DNA of 64,000 nt from Paraglaciecola sp. L1A13 (GTDB lineage: Bacteria > Pseudomonadota > Gammaproteobacteria > Enterobacterales > Alteromonadaceae): the NCBI RefSeq assembly GCF_009796745.1, contig NZ_CP047024.1, positions 2,604,001-2,668,000 on the forward strand, in the 5' to 3' direction. Position numbers and translations under genes: made by a program. The notes beneath the pieces were generated by a model that worked only from the letters and a program-made list of their open reading frames with translations, was not told the DNA's origin and made no database searches. Positions 44,001-53,400 of the stretch are shown here, one piece after another (position 1 is the stretch's first letter; each line of letters opens with the position of its first letter).

Positions 44001-45887
44001 TACCAAATCCATACGATTACTGGTGCTGTGTAACATGGTAAATTCCATGATCCAATTCATCTGACCATCACTGGATTTAACACGATACGGACTTTCTTCG
44101 ATCACTCTAAGACCAAAGTTTTCTAACATGGGCAACACGGCAGATAAATGAATAGGCTCATTTTTATGAAATAGCTTTAACTTAACGACTTCACTGTCGA
44201 GAGCTTCTTCTTGTGGTCGGTAGAACAACATATCTAAAGTATGCTCTGCACTTAGTAATTCAATTTTTTCTAAATCGACCAATGCGGCGCTGGGCAAATT
44301 CTGCTCTTTGTAACTCGGAGGAAATGCATCTTCATATTTTTTCTCGATGACTTTTCCGGCCGCTTCACCATAAGTCGTACGAATGGTAGCCGTTAATTTA
44401 TCGTTCCAACTCTTAGTCAGCTCGATGATATTCTTTTCAATTTCCTTCACGTTATATTCCGAATTGTTGTCTTTCACTCTGACAATGTATTGCGTTCTAG
44501 CATATACAGATTCTGAAAAGTAAGTCGTAAACTCTACGTCTTCTTGGCTATCAAACGATTTTTGTAGCAGCACCTGCGTATCTTTACGCAATTGAGTGTT
44601 GTAACGCTCCCGAGGAACATAAACCATACATGAAACAAAACGTCCAAATACGTCTTTGCGCACAAATAAACGTGAAATTCCGCGCTCTTGCATTTGAAAA
44701 ATACCTAACGCAATTTGTGCGAGCTCATCTTCGCTACCTTGCAACAATTCATCACGGGGATAGGTTTCAATAATATTCAAGAACGCTTTGTGTCCATGTG
44801 AATCTTTATCGAAACCTGATTTTTGACAAATATTATCAATTTTATTTTGCAAGACCGGCACTTGTGTCGCACTGCTATTATAAAAAGAAGCAGAATACAG
44901 TCCAATAAAACGGTCTTCGCCAATCACATTGCCCTTTTCATCAAAACGTTTGATACCAACGTAATCAAGGTAAGCAGGACGATGCACACGTGAACGACTA
45001 TTGGTTTTAGTGAGTAAAAGTGGATGATTACTCAATGCTTCTTCACGAGCAGACCCAGGAATATTTGACAATACCCGTTCGCGCTCGCTCACAGAGTTTT
45101 TCATTAATCCCAGACTCGATTCGTTGTCCGCTAACCAACGATAATCACCTTCAACGGCTTTAGCACTATATGAGCGATAACCCATAATGGTGAAATTATG
45201 GTCGTTTAACCAAGACAAAAACTTAATAGTTTGTGTTTTTTGTTCTACCGTGGCTGGCGATGGGTTATTTGGAAACGCTTTAATAATCACATCGAGTTTA
45301 TCGCTCATTGCGTTCCAGTCTTGTACAGCCAATGAAACCTCATTAACAACAGACATCAATTCGTTAGCCAAGCTGTCTAAAGCTTTCTTAGTCGTTTGAC
45401 GGTCAACCTCAATTAAGAAAATAGTTTCCTTATTGGCATTTTTAACTTTTTTATCGCCATTGATAAACCCGGTAAATTTATGGTTTTCATCACGCTGAAT
45501 CGCGATTGGGCTGTGCAATAATAAATGAGCGGTTACGCCAACCCGGTTTAACGCCATGCGCACAGAGTCGACCAAAAACGGCATATCCTGTACTAAAATT
45601 TCTATTATGGTATGAGTTGATTGCCAACCATGTTTACCTACCTCAGGATTAAATACACGGATAATTGGCTTACTGGCATCGAAGTTTAAAAACTTATTCC
45701 ACAGGCTGAGCGTCGCTCCGTATAAATCGCTATCACTGCGATTATCGAGATCATCTGTGGAAATATTATTGAACAAAATATGAGAAAAGTTTTTGACTAA
45801 GTCAACTTGTGACTTATCTACCTTTTTTTCAATAAGTTTGACTACGTTTTCTAACAAAACTGAATGCTGGTGTGTTGCAACCGTCAT
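41049..45887 (-). CDS. gdhB: Large NAD-specific glutamate dehydrogenase (L-GDH180 class)
   Basis: A 1612-residue enzyme of the giant NAD-GDH type, normal length for the family. The long N-terminal half (about 1-710) has the ACT-like regulatory segments seen in this class. The catalytic core begins with VHLRGGKVARGGLRWSDRQEDF and VIVPVGAKGGFVCK (substrate lysines) near residue 820-860; the Rossmann nucleotide-binding part includes CVAIGDMAGDVFGNGM and KIIGEGGNLGLTQ. It deaminates glutamate to 2-oxoglutarate with NAD+, feeding the TCA cycle. With glutaminase and ureide genes it fits life on amino-nitrogen compounds. Stand-alone gene with its own terminator. Confidence 0.96.
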   Translation of the reverse strand: MTVATHQHSVLLENVVKLIEKKVDKSQVDLVKNFSHILFNNISTDDLDNRSDSDLYGATLSLWNKFLNFDASKPIIRVFNPEVGKHGWQSTHTIIEILVQDMPFLVDSVRMALNRVGVTAHLLLHSPIAIQRDENHKFTGFINGDKKVKNANKETIFLIEVDRQTTKKALDSLANELMSVVNEVSLAVQDWNAMSDKLDVIIKAFPNNPSPATVEQKTQTIKFLSWLNDHNFTIMGYRSYSAKAVEGDYRWLADNESSLGLMKNSVSERERVLSNIPGSAREEALSNHPLLLTKTNSRSRVHRPAYLDYVGIKRFDEKGNVIGEDRFIGLYSASFYNSSATQVPVLQNKIDNICQKSGFDKDSHGHKAFLNIIETYPRDELLQGSEDELAQIALGIFQMQERGISRLFVRKDVFGRFVSCMVYVPRERYNTQLRKDTQVLLQKSFDSQEDVEFTTYFSESVYARTQYIVRVKDNNSEYNVKEIEKNIIELTKSWNDKLTATIRTTYGEAAGKVIEKKYEDAFPPSYKEQNLPSAALVDLEKIELLSAEHTLDMLFYRPQEEALDSEVVKLKLFHKNEPIHLSAVLPMLENFGLRVIEESPYRVKSSDGQMNWIMEFTMLHSTSNRMDLVRAQALFQDAFAKVWSNDLEDDAFNRLVLGAGLPGRTVTILRAYAKYMRQIGSSFSKDYIANTLAHYPDIAKILASLFNQRYNPKVRRSNKREETLLNEVKKHLDNVSNLDDDRIIRRYLDLILATTRTNFYQSDAQGNEKSYASFKMLSELIPDMPLPRPKFEIFVYSPRVEGVHLRGGKVARGGLRWSDRQEDFRTEILGLVKAQQVKNTVIVPVGAKGGFVCKNLPVNQGREAFQKEGQACYKIFIRSLLDITDNIVDGEIVYPRDVVRLDEDDPYLVVAADKGTATFSDIANGISEEFNFWLGDAFASGGSIGYDHKKMGITARGGWESVKRHFREMDVDCQTTDFTCVAIGDMAGDVFGNGMLLSNHTKLICAFNHLHIFFDPTPDVKASYAERKRLFENPSLGWNDYDKSLISSGGDVFSRASKSIKLTPEMKKWLGTKQLTMTPNELIHNILQMEVDLIWNGGIGTYVKSAKESHSQVGDRANDDTRVNGAQVKAKIIGEGGNLGLTQLGRIEFARNGGRVNTDFIDNVGGVDCSDNEVNIKILLNALVNAGDLTLKQRNNLLHEMTDDVGDLVIQDCYRQTESISITQLSGGSQLKEQLRFIHNLEKEGNLNREIEFIPTDDEISDRLAASQGLTRPELSVLIAYGKMMLKERFNTPEITDNPYHRKLLISAFPAVLQKRYAEQMEQHPLRSEIIATKLTNNLINDMGMNFVFRMQEETGANIDEIANAYCVVKGIFSMESLWTEVQDLDNKVSAQTQLSMLESMRRTLRRASRWYLRHGVKSMGIQEAIDNYTSTFADLFKNLKDYLVEDEYQELEANCARLTNAGVPDDIAYKVSSLSNLFPCLDLAQIAKAEGRSIKLVASLYFKLGSRLELHWFLEQINKQTVSNHWQALARASYREELDWQQRALATVLLTGAPKNNDAEMILGTWMEHNQALLERWYSMMSEFKTSSTHEFAKFSVALRELMLLSINANA

Positions 45888-46118
45888 GTGTTTACCTATT
45901 CCTTACTTTTGTGGAAGTAACAGTGGTATTGAATCGACGCATTAACAATTTGTTACAATGTCAGTACCGTCGACGATATTGTATGAGACTAGACAATAGA
46001 CTGACATATATACAGTTTTTCATCTATATGTGACTATTCTCGCTAAAATTGGCGACCATTAAAAGCCTTAAATTCACGCAAAATTTACAATTGAAATAGT
46101 TATCTGAATTTCGCTCAT

Positions 46119-46143
46119 AAAAAAAGGCCATACGGCCTTTTTT
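46119..46143. terminator. Bidirectional terminator after the RND gene
   Basis: AAAAAGGCC and GGCCTTTTT form a stem with an ATAC loop at 46121-46142, with T residues following on both strands. It lies 29 bp after the RND transporter stop and ends the DUF1302/DUF1329/YCF48/RND operon. Confidence 0.85.
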
Positions 46144-46171
46144 ATGCAAAATACTAAATAATTATGCGAAA

Positions 46172-48487
46172 TTATTTTTGCTTGCGCCAGAAAACACTCG
46201 CTAAAGCAGGCAGTACGATAATGGCGCCCATCATGTTCACGATAAACATAAAGGTTAGCAAAATCCCCATGTCCATCTGGAACTTAAGCGATGAAAACAC
46301 CCAAGTACTGACACCGACCGCTAGCGTAGCTCCGGTAAACAACACCGCACTACCTCGCTCTTTAAGTGCTTCGAAATAGGCTTGGCGTACAGGCATACCG
46401 GCTTTAAGTTTATGATTCATGGTCGATAAAATATAAATACCGTAATCCACACCAATCCCGACACCGAGTGCAATAACCGGTAACGTCGAAACGGTTAAGC
46501 CAATTTGTAGATACGTCATTAGCGCTTGTGCTAATACTGATACTACATATAAAGGAATAACCACTGCCAATGTAGCGCGCAATGACTTGAAGCTTATAAG
46601 GCATAATAAAATCACCGCCCCAAACACGTATAACATCATTGGATTTTGCGACTCATCAACGGCCTCATTTTGAGCCGCCATAACGCCAATAGGCCCTGAC
46701 GCAAGTTTGAACTGTAGCTCAGGTGTTTCAAAATCTACCCGATACTCTTTTACCGCTTCCACCACGCGATTAATCGTCTCTGCCTTGTGATCCTTCATAA
46801 ACAAGATGATAGGCATCACAGAACAGTCACCGTTTAATAGACCAGAAGAGGTATCGACCCGGGCAATATCTTGAACTAACGTTTGCTGATTTCGGGGCAA
46901 AACACGCCACTTAGCATTACCTTCGTTGTAACCCGCGTTAATTATTTTTGCCACCGACGCTAAACTTACCGCAGATTGCACACCTTCGATGTTACTCATG
47001 CGCCATTGAAGTTCATCAATTGCATTCATTACGTCGTAAGAGGTACACGCATCTTTGGTCGCCTCAACCAAAATAGACAAATAATCCGTACTGATTTCAT
47101 ACTTGTCAGTAATTAAAAACGTGTCTTGGTTGTAACGAGATGACTCATGAAGCGCGGGAGCACCAGCATGTAAATCACCGATTTTCATTTTTTGAGCTTG
47201 CATCCATCCGAATCCGAACAGAACGGCGGTAACGACCAGAATAACTACTGCAACTTTCGGGCTTGAGCACGCTGCAATCCAATCCCAAAATCTATCGGCT
47301 CGATCCTCTTTACCGGCAAACTTTTTCTTGTATTTATCACTGAACTTAACAAAAGACATAAGAACAGGTAATAACAATAAATTGGTTAAAATAATAACGG
47401 CGACACCCATACTCGCAGTGATGGCAAGTTCACGAATGATACCGATATCAATAACCAATAATGTCATAAATCCAATTGTGTCTGACAGCAAGGCTACGCC
47501 GCCAGGAATCAATAAAGTGGTGAAAGCTAACTTGGCTGCATTAAAGGATGTACTGCCCTTGGTAACTTCTTTACCGACTGAATTGATCATCTGAACACCA
47601 TGGCTAATACCAATGGCAAACACTAAGAATGGCACCAGTATTGACATCGGATCGAGACCAAAGCCAAGTAGTGTTAATAAGCCCATTTGCCAAATTACCG
47701 CAATGATCGAACATAACAACGGTAATACCGTGAGCATCAAAGATTTGCAGAAGAAGTAAACTAAAACAGCGGTAATTGCGATCGCAATAGCAAAGAATAC
47801 CAATACATCTTTAGCACCATTGGCCACATCACCTATCATCTTTGCAAAGCCAATAATATGAATACTAATATCATCGGTTTCAAATTGTCCGCGAAGTTGA
47901 GTTTCAAGTTGATCAGCTAGAGCTAACGTATCAAGTTTCTCGCCACTCTCGGGATCCAAGTCCAGTAATTTCGCAGTAACCATGGCACATTGATAATCAT
48001 CAGACACTAAACTGCCGACAATACCCGCCTTTTCAATATTAGACGAGACCTTGTCTAAACCACGCTGCTCAGAAGAATTAAAATCAGCCGGAATAACGGG
48101 TCCGCCGGCAAAGCCGCCTTCTACAATCTCGGTAAAACGTGTGGATGATGAAAATAAAGATTTAACTAATGAACGGTCGATACCATTAATGAAGAACAAC
48201 TGATCATGAACATCTTTTAACGTATCAAAAAAGTTTTGATTGAAAATATCGCCGTCGGTATCACACACAGAAACCAATATACTGTTAGCCCCACCAAAAT
48301 CATTTACATGCTTCATGTAATTCTGCATGTACTCATGATTAAGAGGAATATTTTTGGTGAAACCTGCATCTAATCGAAGTTGTGACGACTGATAACCTAA
48401 AAAAACAGTTGCCGCTAAAAATACCAACAAAACAACAATGCGGTTTCTGAAAATCAAGGATTCTAAAAATTTAATTATATTACTCAT
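46172..48487 (-). CDS. RND/MMPL superfamily transporter
   Basis: A 771-residue inner-membrane protein with two repeats, each with one helix, a large periplasmic domain and a bundle of about five helices. The sterol-sensing/MMPL-like helix block appears twice: LLGFGLDPMSILVPFLVFAIG (about 270-290) and ALGVGIGVDYGIYILSTMN (about 690-710), the second with the paired aspartate region typical of proton-driven RND proteins. It lacks the size and docking domains of AcrB-type pumps, so it more likely moves lipids or hydrophobic molecules like MmpL/HpnN proteins. It is 6 bp after the YCF48-like gene in a four-gene operon. Confidence 0.88.
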   Translation of the reverse strand: MSNIIKFLESLIFRNRIVVLLVFLAATVFLGYQSSQLRLDAGFTKNIPLNHEYMQNYMKHVNDFGGANSILVSVCDTDGDIFNQNFFDTLKDVHDQLFFINGIDRSLVKSLFSSSTRFTEIVEGGFAGGPVIPADFNSSEQRGLDKVSSNIEKAGIVGSLVSDDYQCAMVTAKLLDLDPESGEKLDTLALADQLETQLRGQFETDDISIHIIGFAKMIGDVANGAKDVLVFFAIAIAITAVLVYFFCKSLMLTVLPLLCSIIAVIWQMGLLTLLGFGLDPMSILVPFLVFAIGISHGVQMINSVGKEVTKGSTSFNAAKLAFTTLLIPGGVALLSDTIGFMTLLVIDIGIIRELAITASMGVAVIILTNLLLLPVLMSFVKFSDKYKKKFAGKEDRADRFWDWIAACSSPKVAVVILVVTAVLFGFGWMQAQKMKIGDLHAGAPALHESSRYNQDTFLITDKYEISTDYLSILVEATKDACTSYDVMNAIDELQWRMSNIEGVQSAVSLASVAKIINAGYNEGNAKWRVLPRNQQTLVQDIARVDTSSGLLNGDCSVMPIILFMKDHKAETINRVVEAVKEYRVDFETPELQFKLASGPIGVMAAQNEAVDESQNPMMLYVFGAVILLCLISFKSLRATLAVVIPLYVVSVLAQALMTYLQIGLTVSTLPVIALGVGIGVDYGIYILSTMNHKLKAGMPVRQAYFEALKERGSAVLFTGATLAVGVSTWVFSSLKFQMDMGILLTFMFIVNMMGAIIVLPALASVFWRKQK

Positions 48488-48493
48488 GAACGG

Positions 48494-49492
48494 CTACCGT
48501 GCTTGCTGCAAATGTTTAATGCCGTCAACCGACACTGCGATTATTTGATTGTTGTAGAACACTCCGTTAACAAGAGTCTGCCCGTCGCTTCGCTGTTCGT
48601 AGTTAACGTCTTCACCTTGAAGGGTAACCACTGCGCCATTGTTGCCCAGTAAAACGGTGCGATTCTCGTCAACAGAAACAACGGCATTCATAGATGCCTT
48701 GCTGCCTGCATCAAGCGCTTTCCAATCTTGCTCGTCATTATTAAAGACGAACACATTACCGCGAAGCCCAGTAGCAATTAAATCACCGGATTGGGCTTTA
48801 GCAATATTAAAAAAAGAGCCGCGATAATCAATGTCCATGCGCTGCCATGTATGACCTTTATCAGAACTCACGGCCAGTAGACCCGCTTCGCCCGCTAAAT
48901 AAACGTGCTTACCTGAAACGGATACACTGTTCAAATGTGGTAAGATTGCAGCAAGTTCTTCTTTATAAAATGCTTCATCTTCCAATCGAAGTTCATTTAA
49001 ATAATCTTGATCGTCTTGGTTTACAAACTCTGCGTGCAATTCGCTGTCCCACGTTTTACCGCCGTCTTGGGTGCGAAGAAAAGCCCCATAAGCGCCAATA
49101 GCGATACCTTCATTTTTATCGAAAAATACTACATCAAGTAATGGCCGCTCTTGCTCTGGTGCGAAATTTTGAACTTCCCACTCAAGACCATTATTTTCAG
49201 TATGTAAGATAACCAAGTCGTGTCCCACCGCCCAACCTTGTTGGCCTATAAAATACACACCGGTTAATGTTGACGTTGAAGGTACCACTACTTGTTGCCA
49301 TTTTTGCCCGTCAGTAGAGCGAATAATATGGCCCCGCTCCCCTACGGCAATAAGTTGTTCACCACTTTGGGTAATATCAAGTAATAAAGACTGGTCAACT
49401 AATGGGGCTTGAAAGCTGCTCTGAGCGGCTTGAACAGTTGATAAAGGTGCAAGTAAAACGGCAATCACTGCACTTGCAATGGATAATTTCAT
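48494..49492 (-). CDS. YCF48-like beta-propeller periplasmic protein
   Basis: A 332-residue protein with a signal peptide ending VQAAQ. The mature part shows repeated propeller blades with the Ycf48/BNR pattern, such as LIAVGERGHIIRSTDGQKW, GWAVGHDLVILHTENNGLEW, GIAIGAYGAFLRTQDGGKTW and VYLAGEAGLLAVSSDKGHTW. In cyanobacteria the namesake protein aids photosystem II assembly; in non-photosynthetic bacteria the role is unknown, but the gene is repeatedly beside RND/MMPL genes. It probably acts in the periplasm with its transporter neighbour. Confidence 0.85.
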   Translation of the reverse strand: MKLSIASAVIAVLLAPLSTVQAAQSSFQAPLVDQSLLLDITQSGEQLIAVGERGHIIRSTDGQKWQQVVVPSTSTLTGVYFIGQQGWAVGHDLVILHTENNGLEWEVQNFAPEQERPLLDVVFFDKNEGIAIGAYGAFLRTQDGGKTWDSELHAEFVNQDDQDYLNELRLEDEAFYKEELAAILPHLNSVSVSGKHVYLAGEAGLLAVSSDKGHTWQRMDIDYRGSFFNIAKAQSGDLIATGLRGNVFVFNNDEQDWKALDAGSKASMNAVVSVDENRTVLLGNNGAVVTLQGEDVNYEQRSDGQTLVNGVFYNNQIIAVSVDGIKHLQQAR

Positions 49493-49515
49493 AGTAATTG
49501 GGTTCCATATAAATG

Positions 49516-49543
49516 AAAACGGTTGGCAATAGCCAACCGTTTT
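49516..49543. terminator. 12-bp stem hairpin inside the operon
   Basis: AAAACGGTTGGC (49516-49527) and GCCAACCGTTTT (49532-49543) pair perfectly around AATA. It lies between the DUF1329 stop and the YCF48 start. On the - strand only four T residues plus CATTTAT follow, so it may be a partial terminator or processing site; the longer T-run is on the + strand, where no gene is seen. Confidence 0.6.
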
Positions 49544-49552
49544 TTTACTCGA

Positions 49553-50920
49553 TTAGCGTCTACCGGCTCGGCGCATAGCCTCGGGGGTAAATTCGCGATC
49601 ATTTAAATCTGCATTAAACTCGTACATCTTTTCTTCATTATCGAGACCTAACGCAAGGTAACGACGAGAGTTTAAGTCATGATAAACATCTAGCGTTGAC
49701 CATTGTGTGGGCACTTCATAGTAATTAATACCATGTGATATACCTACTCGATACAATTCATTGCGGTTATCATACATATCCGCAACTTGAATTTGCCAGC
49801 TATCTTCATCAATGAAAAATACACGTTTTTGATAGATATGACGGAATTCAGGCTTAAGCGTTGCTTCGACTACCCATACACGGTGTTTTTCAAAGCGGGT
49901 TAAATCTGGATTTATATGACCAGGCTGAAGAATATCTTCATACTTCACTTTGTCGCTATGTAAATGGTAGTTGTTATAGGCAACATACAGTTCTTTTTTA
50001 CCTTTCAATTCCCAGTTATAACGATCAGGTGCACCATTGAACATGTCAAAATCATCTGATGTACGTAAACCATCAGACGCTGTTCCGGGGGCATCATATG
50101 CTACATTCGGTGCCCGGCGTACTCTGCGTTGACCTGTATTGTAGGTCCATGCTTGACGAGGTTCGCGTATTTGGTCCATTGTTTCATGAACCAACAACGC
50201 TGTACCTGCTAAACGCGCTGGAGAGGTAACACTTTGCTTGAACTTAGAGATAATGTTTTCTTCAAGTAGCTTTTCACGTGTGGCATCTTTAGCTGAATAC
50301 TTCTGCATCAACTCTTCTTCAAAGCCTATGACGTTGTAATCACCAGATGCAGTAGGTCCAGCCTGACCTGCGTAGCGTTTAACACTTTCACCGCGATAAC
50401 GTAAAATGTGGTTCCAAATAGTTTCTACCCCGTTTTGTGGAATAGGAAATGGAATACCAATCGCTGCGTTTTGAATACCATTTCCGCCTTGGATTAGCTC
50501 AGCCATAACCGCATTTTTAGCTGTTTCATCGTACACAAATTGTGGTAATGACGCAGAGCGACGAGTTTGATAAACCGGCATATTGTAGGTGTCAGGATAA
50601 GCTTTAAATAACTCTTTTTGACCATCAGATAAAAATTCCGCATATTCCTGATAATTTTTAGCTGTAATGGTAAACAACACTTTATCATCCGCAAACGGAT
50701 CAGGATGGTGATCACCAACAGTATAGCCTGCTGGTAGTTCAGTAATACCGCCAGTCCAAGCAGGAATACTTCCGTCTGCATTAGCCGCTTTTACTGCGCC
50801 AACGGGCGTAAGTTCAGCGCCCAGTTTAGCCGCTTCAGCTTCTGATACCTTGGCTTGAATTAAGCCAGAATTAAATGTTAACGCCATTGCAGACGCGATG
50901 AGAGCAAATTTTCTAATCAT
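49553..50920 (-). CDS. DUF1329 family periplasmic protein
   Basis: A 455-residue protein with a signal peptide ending LIQAKV. KLGAELTPVGAVKAANADGS followed by IPAWTGGI is diagnostic for the N-terminus of DUF1329, and WTYNTGQRRVRRAPN, FNGAPDRYNWELKGKKELY and HRVWVVEATLKPEFRHIYQ are strongly conserved blocks. The fold is thought to resemble lipoprotein-carrier (LolB-like) barrels, which would fit lipid or hydrophobe binding; that point is from general knowledge, not visible here. It sits 11 bp after the DUF1302 gene. Confidence 0.88.
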   Translation of the reverse strand: MIRKFALIASAMALTFNSGLIQAKVSEAEAAKLGAELTPVGAVKAANADGSIPAWTGGITELPAGYTVGDHHPDPFADDKVLFTITAKNYQEYAEFLSDGQKELFKAYPDTYNMPVYQTRRSASLPQFVYDETAKNAVMAELIQGGNGIQNAAIGIPFPIPQNGVETIWNHILRYRGESVKRYAGQAGPTASGDYNVIGFEEELMQKYSAKDATREKLLEENIISKFKQSVTSPARLAGTALLVHETMDQIREPRQAWTYNTGQRRVRRAPNVAYDAPGTASDGLRTSDDFDMFNGAPDRYNWELKGKKELYVAYNNYHLHSDKVKYEDILQPGHINPDLTRFEKHRVWVVEATLKPEFRHIYQKRVFFIDEDSWQIQVADMYDNRNELYRVGISHGINYYEVPTQWSTLDVYHDLNSRRYLALGLDNEEKMYEFNADLNDREFTPEAMRRAGRR

Positions 50921-50931
50921 AATATGGCTCC

Positions 50932-52998
50932 TTAGATAGAATACTTGATGTTAAAAGAAACGAAATCACGGTCTGAAAGAGCATTGGTTGTACCTTGACC
51001 ACCCCAGAACGCGTTGTACGATGCCGTAGCCGACCATTTGCTTAGATAATCAAATGTTAAAGATGCACTGGCTGATTTTCTATCTTCAATAAATAGGAAC
51101 AAAGGATCCGGTGTAATACCATTTACATCATGAGCAAACGTGGCTCTTGCTTGTAAGTTAATACCAGCGAAAACATTGTTGAACGATGCATTAGCAAGTA
51201 AACGATATCCCCACGCGCTAGACGTCGGGAACGGGTTTGTTTCTGGCCCATTGGATAGACCAACATGCAACCCTTCACGTGAACTTCCATCTGCTGTTGG
51301 TGCTAGCGACGGCGTGCGCACTGAACCCGGACCATTCAAACGAATAACATTAGGATCTGGGAAGTCTTGAATACTCACATACCCTACTTCACCTAATACC
51401 ACCAAATTATCTGTACCCAGCGCAGGGCCAAAGATATGTGTGGCTGTTACTTGCATTTGAAGCGTGTCTGACTCTAGGTAACCCTTTGCCGTTTCACCTG
51501 GCCCAGTGGTAAAACCTTGATAACCATCAAGCTGGGAAATTCCAGCGAAATCAGGGCGTAAACCCGCAATCGCTAATTGTTGAGGCATAGCTGCGTACAA
51601 TAATTCAACATCATCAAGCTGAAGTGGCTCATCAACGCGATAAGCAATTTCACCCGCTAATGCCGTTGTACCCACATTGGTGTTGAAGCTGAATCCGTAA
51701 AGCTTAAGATCTTCAGGGTACACAAAGCTCGTTTTGGTGAAGGCTTTAAGATCCGTAACGTTTTCTTTAGTGATTTCAGTAGTGGCTAACATAGCTAAAT
51801 CAGCACCAATACCTTCTGCAGTAAAATCAGACGTTAAACCGGCGATTAGCGGTCGTTGGCTATGATAGTTAATCATGTAAAAGTTAAATTCAGTTTCGTT
51901 TAACGCCTCAGCGTAATAACCAATCTTAATACCGTATTGACCTTGATCGTCCGCATCTTCGTGGGCTCTGTCACTGAAACCACGTACAGCTACTTTTGTT
52001 GGATAAGCTAAATATGCAGCGCCGATAGCTGATGGATCAGCCCCTGATTTGAGTGCATCTCCCAAACCATTAAGACTTGATAATAAAAAATCTAAATCAA
52101 TATCAGGGTTACCACTGAAGCCCAATTGGATATTTTGCGCTTGACCACCTTCACCGGCAAAATCATTGGTAGCGAAATAACTGCCCGCTTGTGGTAAACG
52201 GCTACGCTCCCACTCGTATTGATAGTACATGGATAAACTGAGGTTTTCGGTTAATCCAAATTGAGCGAACGCCATTCCCACGGGAATAAAGACTTCTTTT
52301 AATTCTGCCCCTGGTGCTTGTGCACGAGATACATCCACTGGGTTGGTTGAATTAATGCCATGCTGGATAAACGTACTTTCGCCCCAACTGACAACCTGAT
52401 TACCCACGCGGAATGTAACGGGCATATCACCAAGATAGAAATCAGTGTAAAAATACGCATCTAATAAACGAACATCTGAACACAACTCATCACTGGCAGT
52501 TGACGATGCGCAAGGATCTTGCGTGGTGCCAGTAATTGGATTTTGCCAATCACGTGAGCTGTCTTTCATTTCAAAATCATAAAAATACATGCCGCGCATA
52601 AAAACGCCCATGTTTTTATATTGAATATCTAGCTCATGAACACCTTTAAACAGGGTTGAAAAAGGGTTACCTTTTTCATAATTTAGTGTGCCCAAATCGC
52701 CATTGGTCGAATAACCACCTGTACCCAAAGCCCATACGTCAGCAGAGCTGTATATTGGATTCGTTGCAGGGTTGTAACCCGACCAATCAAATTGTACACC
52801 GTTACTGTTGCCTACACGCGAGAAGTCGCGTTCTTCTACACGAATACTGGTTCCCAAAGAAAAATTTGAGTCAAAGGTCACTGACCAATCGCCATCACTC
52901 CAATTAGCGGCTTGCGCTGGTATCAATGCTGCGCCCACAAGGCCCATTATGCCTAATGCTATAGGCGACTTTTTAAACCCGAAGACTTCACGACTCAT
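50932..52998 (-). CDS. DUF1302 family protein, probable outer-membrane barrel
   Basis: About 688 residues. A signal peptide (KKSPIALGIMGLVGAALIP, cleaved near AQAA) is followed by NWSDGDWSVTFDSNFSLGTS, the DUF1302 N-terminal signature. The rest has alternating hydrophobic strands and aromatic-rich turns, and it ends DFVSFNIKYSI, the alternating pattern of an outer-membrane insertion signal. The ATG at 52998 is chosen because GGGAGG precedes it at proper distance; the frame is open 24 bases further. First gene of the operon with DUF1329, YCF48-like and RND genes; it would supply the outer-membrane part of a transenvelope path. Function unproven. Confidence 0.85.
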   Translation of the reverse strand: MSREVFGFKKSPIALGIMGLVGAALIPAQAANWSDGDWSVTFDSNFSLGTSIRVEERDFSRVGNSNGVQFDWSGYNPATNPIYSSADVWALGTGGYSTNGDLGTLNYEKGNPFSTLFKGVHELDIQYKNMGVFMRGMYFYDFEMKDSSRDWQNPITGTTQDPCASSTASDELCSDVRLLDAYFYTDFYLGDMPVTFRVGNQVVSWGESTFIQHGINSTNPVDVSRAQAPGAELKEVFIPVGMAFAQFGLTENLSLSMYYQYEWERSRLPQAGSYFATNDFAGEGGQAQNIQLGFSGNPDIDLDFLLSSLNGLGDALKSGADPSAIGAAYLAYPTKVAVRGFSDRAHEDADDQGQYGIKIGYYAEALNETEFNFYMINYHSQRPLIAGLTSDFTAEGIGADLAMLATTEITKENVTDLKAFTKTSFVYPEDLKLYGFSFNTNVGTTALAGEIAYRVDEPLQLDDVELLYAAMPQQLAIAGLRPDFAGISQLDGYQGFTTGPGETAKGYLESDTLQMQVTATHIFGPALGTDNLVVLGEVGYVSIQDFPDPNVIRLNGPGSVRTPSLAPTADGSSREGLHVGLSNGPETNPFPTSSAWGYRLLANASFNNVFAGINLQARATFAHDVNGITPDPLFLFIEDRKSASASLTFDYLSKWSATASYNAFWGGQGTTNALSDRDFVSFNIKYSI

Positions 52999-53178
52999 CC
53001 TTACCTCCCTAATCATTAGCACGAAGTGCTAACATAACATTCAATTAAACCACTCAAATTTAACAAAATGATTACACCAAAACGCTCCGATAGCAAGGAC
53101 TAATCGTACCAGTATTTAATAGTACAAAGCCTTTTATTTCAGTTAGTTGTAGAATTGATTGTATAAAAAATAAACCAT

Positions 53179-53400
53179 TTAGACTATTTTTTCTAGACTA
53201 CTTATCTTATTAGTATCAGTGATAATTAAACGAAATCGGCCATGGATACCGTTATGTTGTATGAAAGGGCGTAAGTTTTTGGCGGGTAATTGCACGCGCT
53301 TGCCATTATCGGCAAGTACGATAACGTTTTGCGTGCTAGTAAGATAGAGGGGTTCACAGCGCTCATAACTGAGCGCTAAACGAAAATATAAAGTTTGCAT
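53179..53400 (-). CDS. DUF2835 family small protein
   Basis: A 73-residue protein. YFRLALSYERCEPLYLTSTQ, GKRVQLPAKNLRPFI and GIHGRFRLIIT match DUF2835, which is characteristically found next to pepN in Pseudomonas and Alteromonadales. Function unknown. Its ATG overlaps the pepN stop by one base (TAATG), so it is translated together with pepN. Confidence 0.88.
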   Translation of the reverse strand: MQTLYFRLALSYERCEPLYLTSTQNVIVLADNGKRVQLPAKNLRPFIQHNGIHGRFRLIITDTNKISSLEKIV

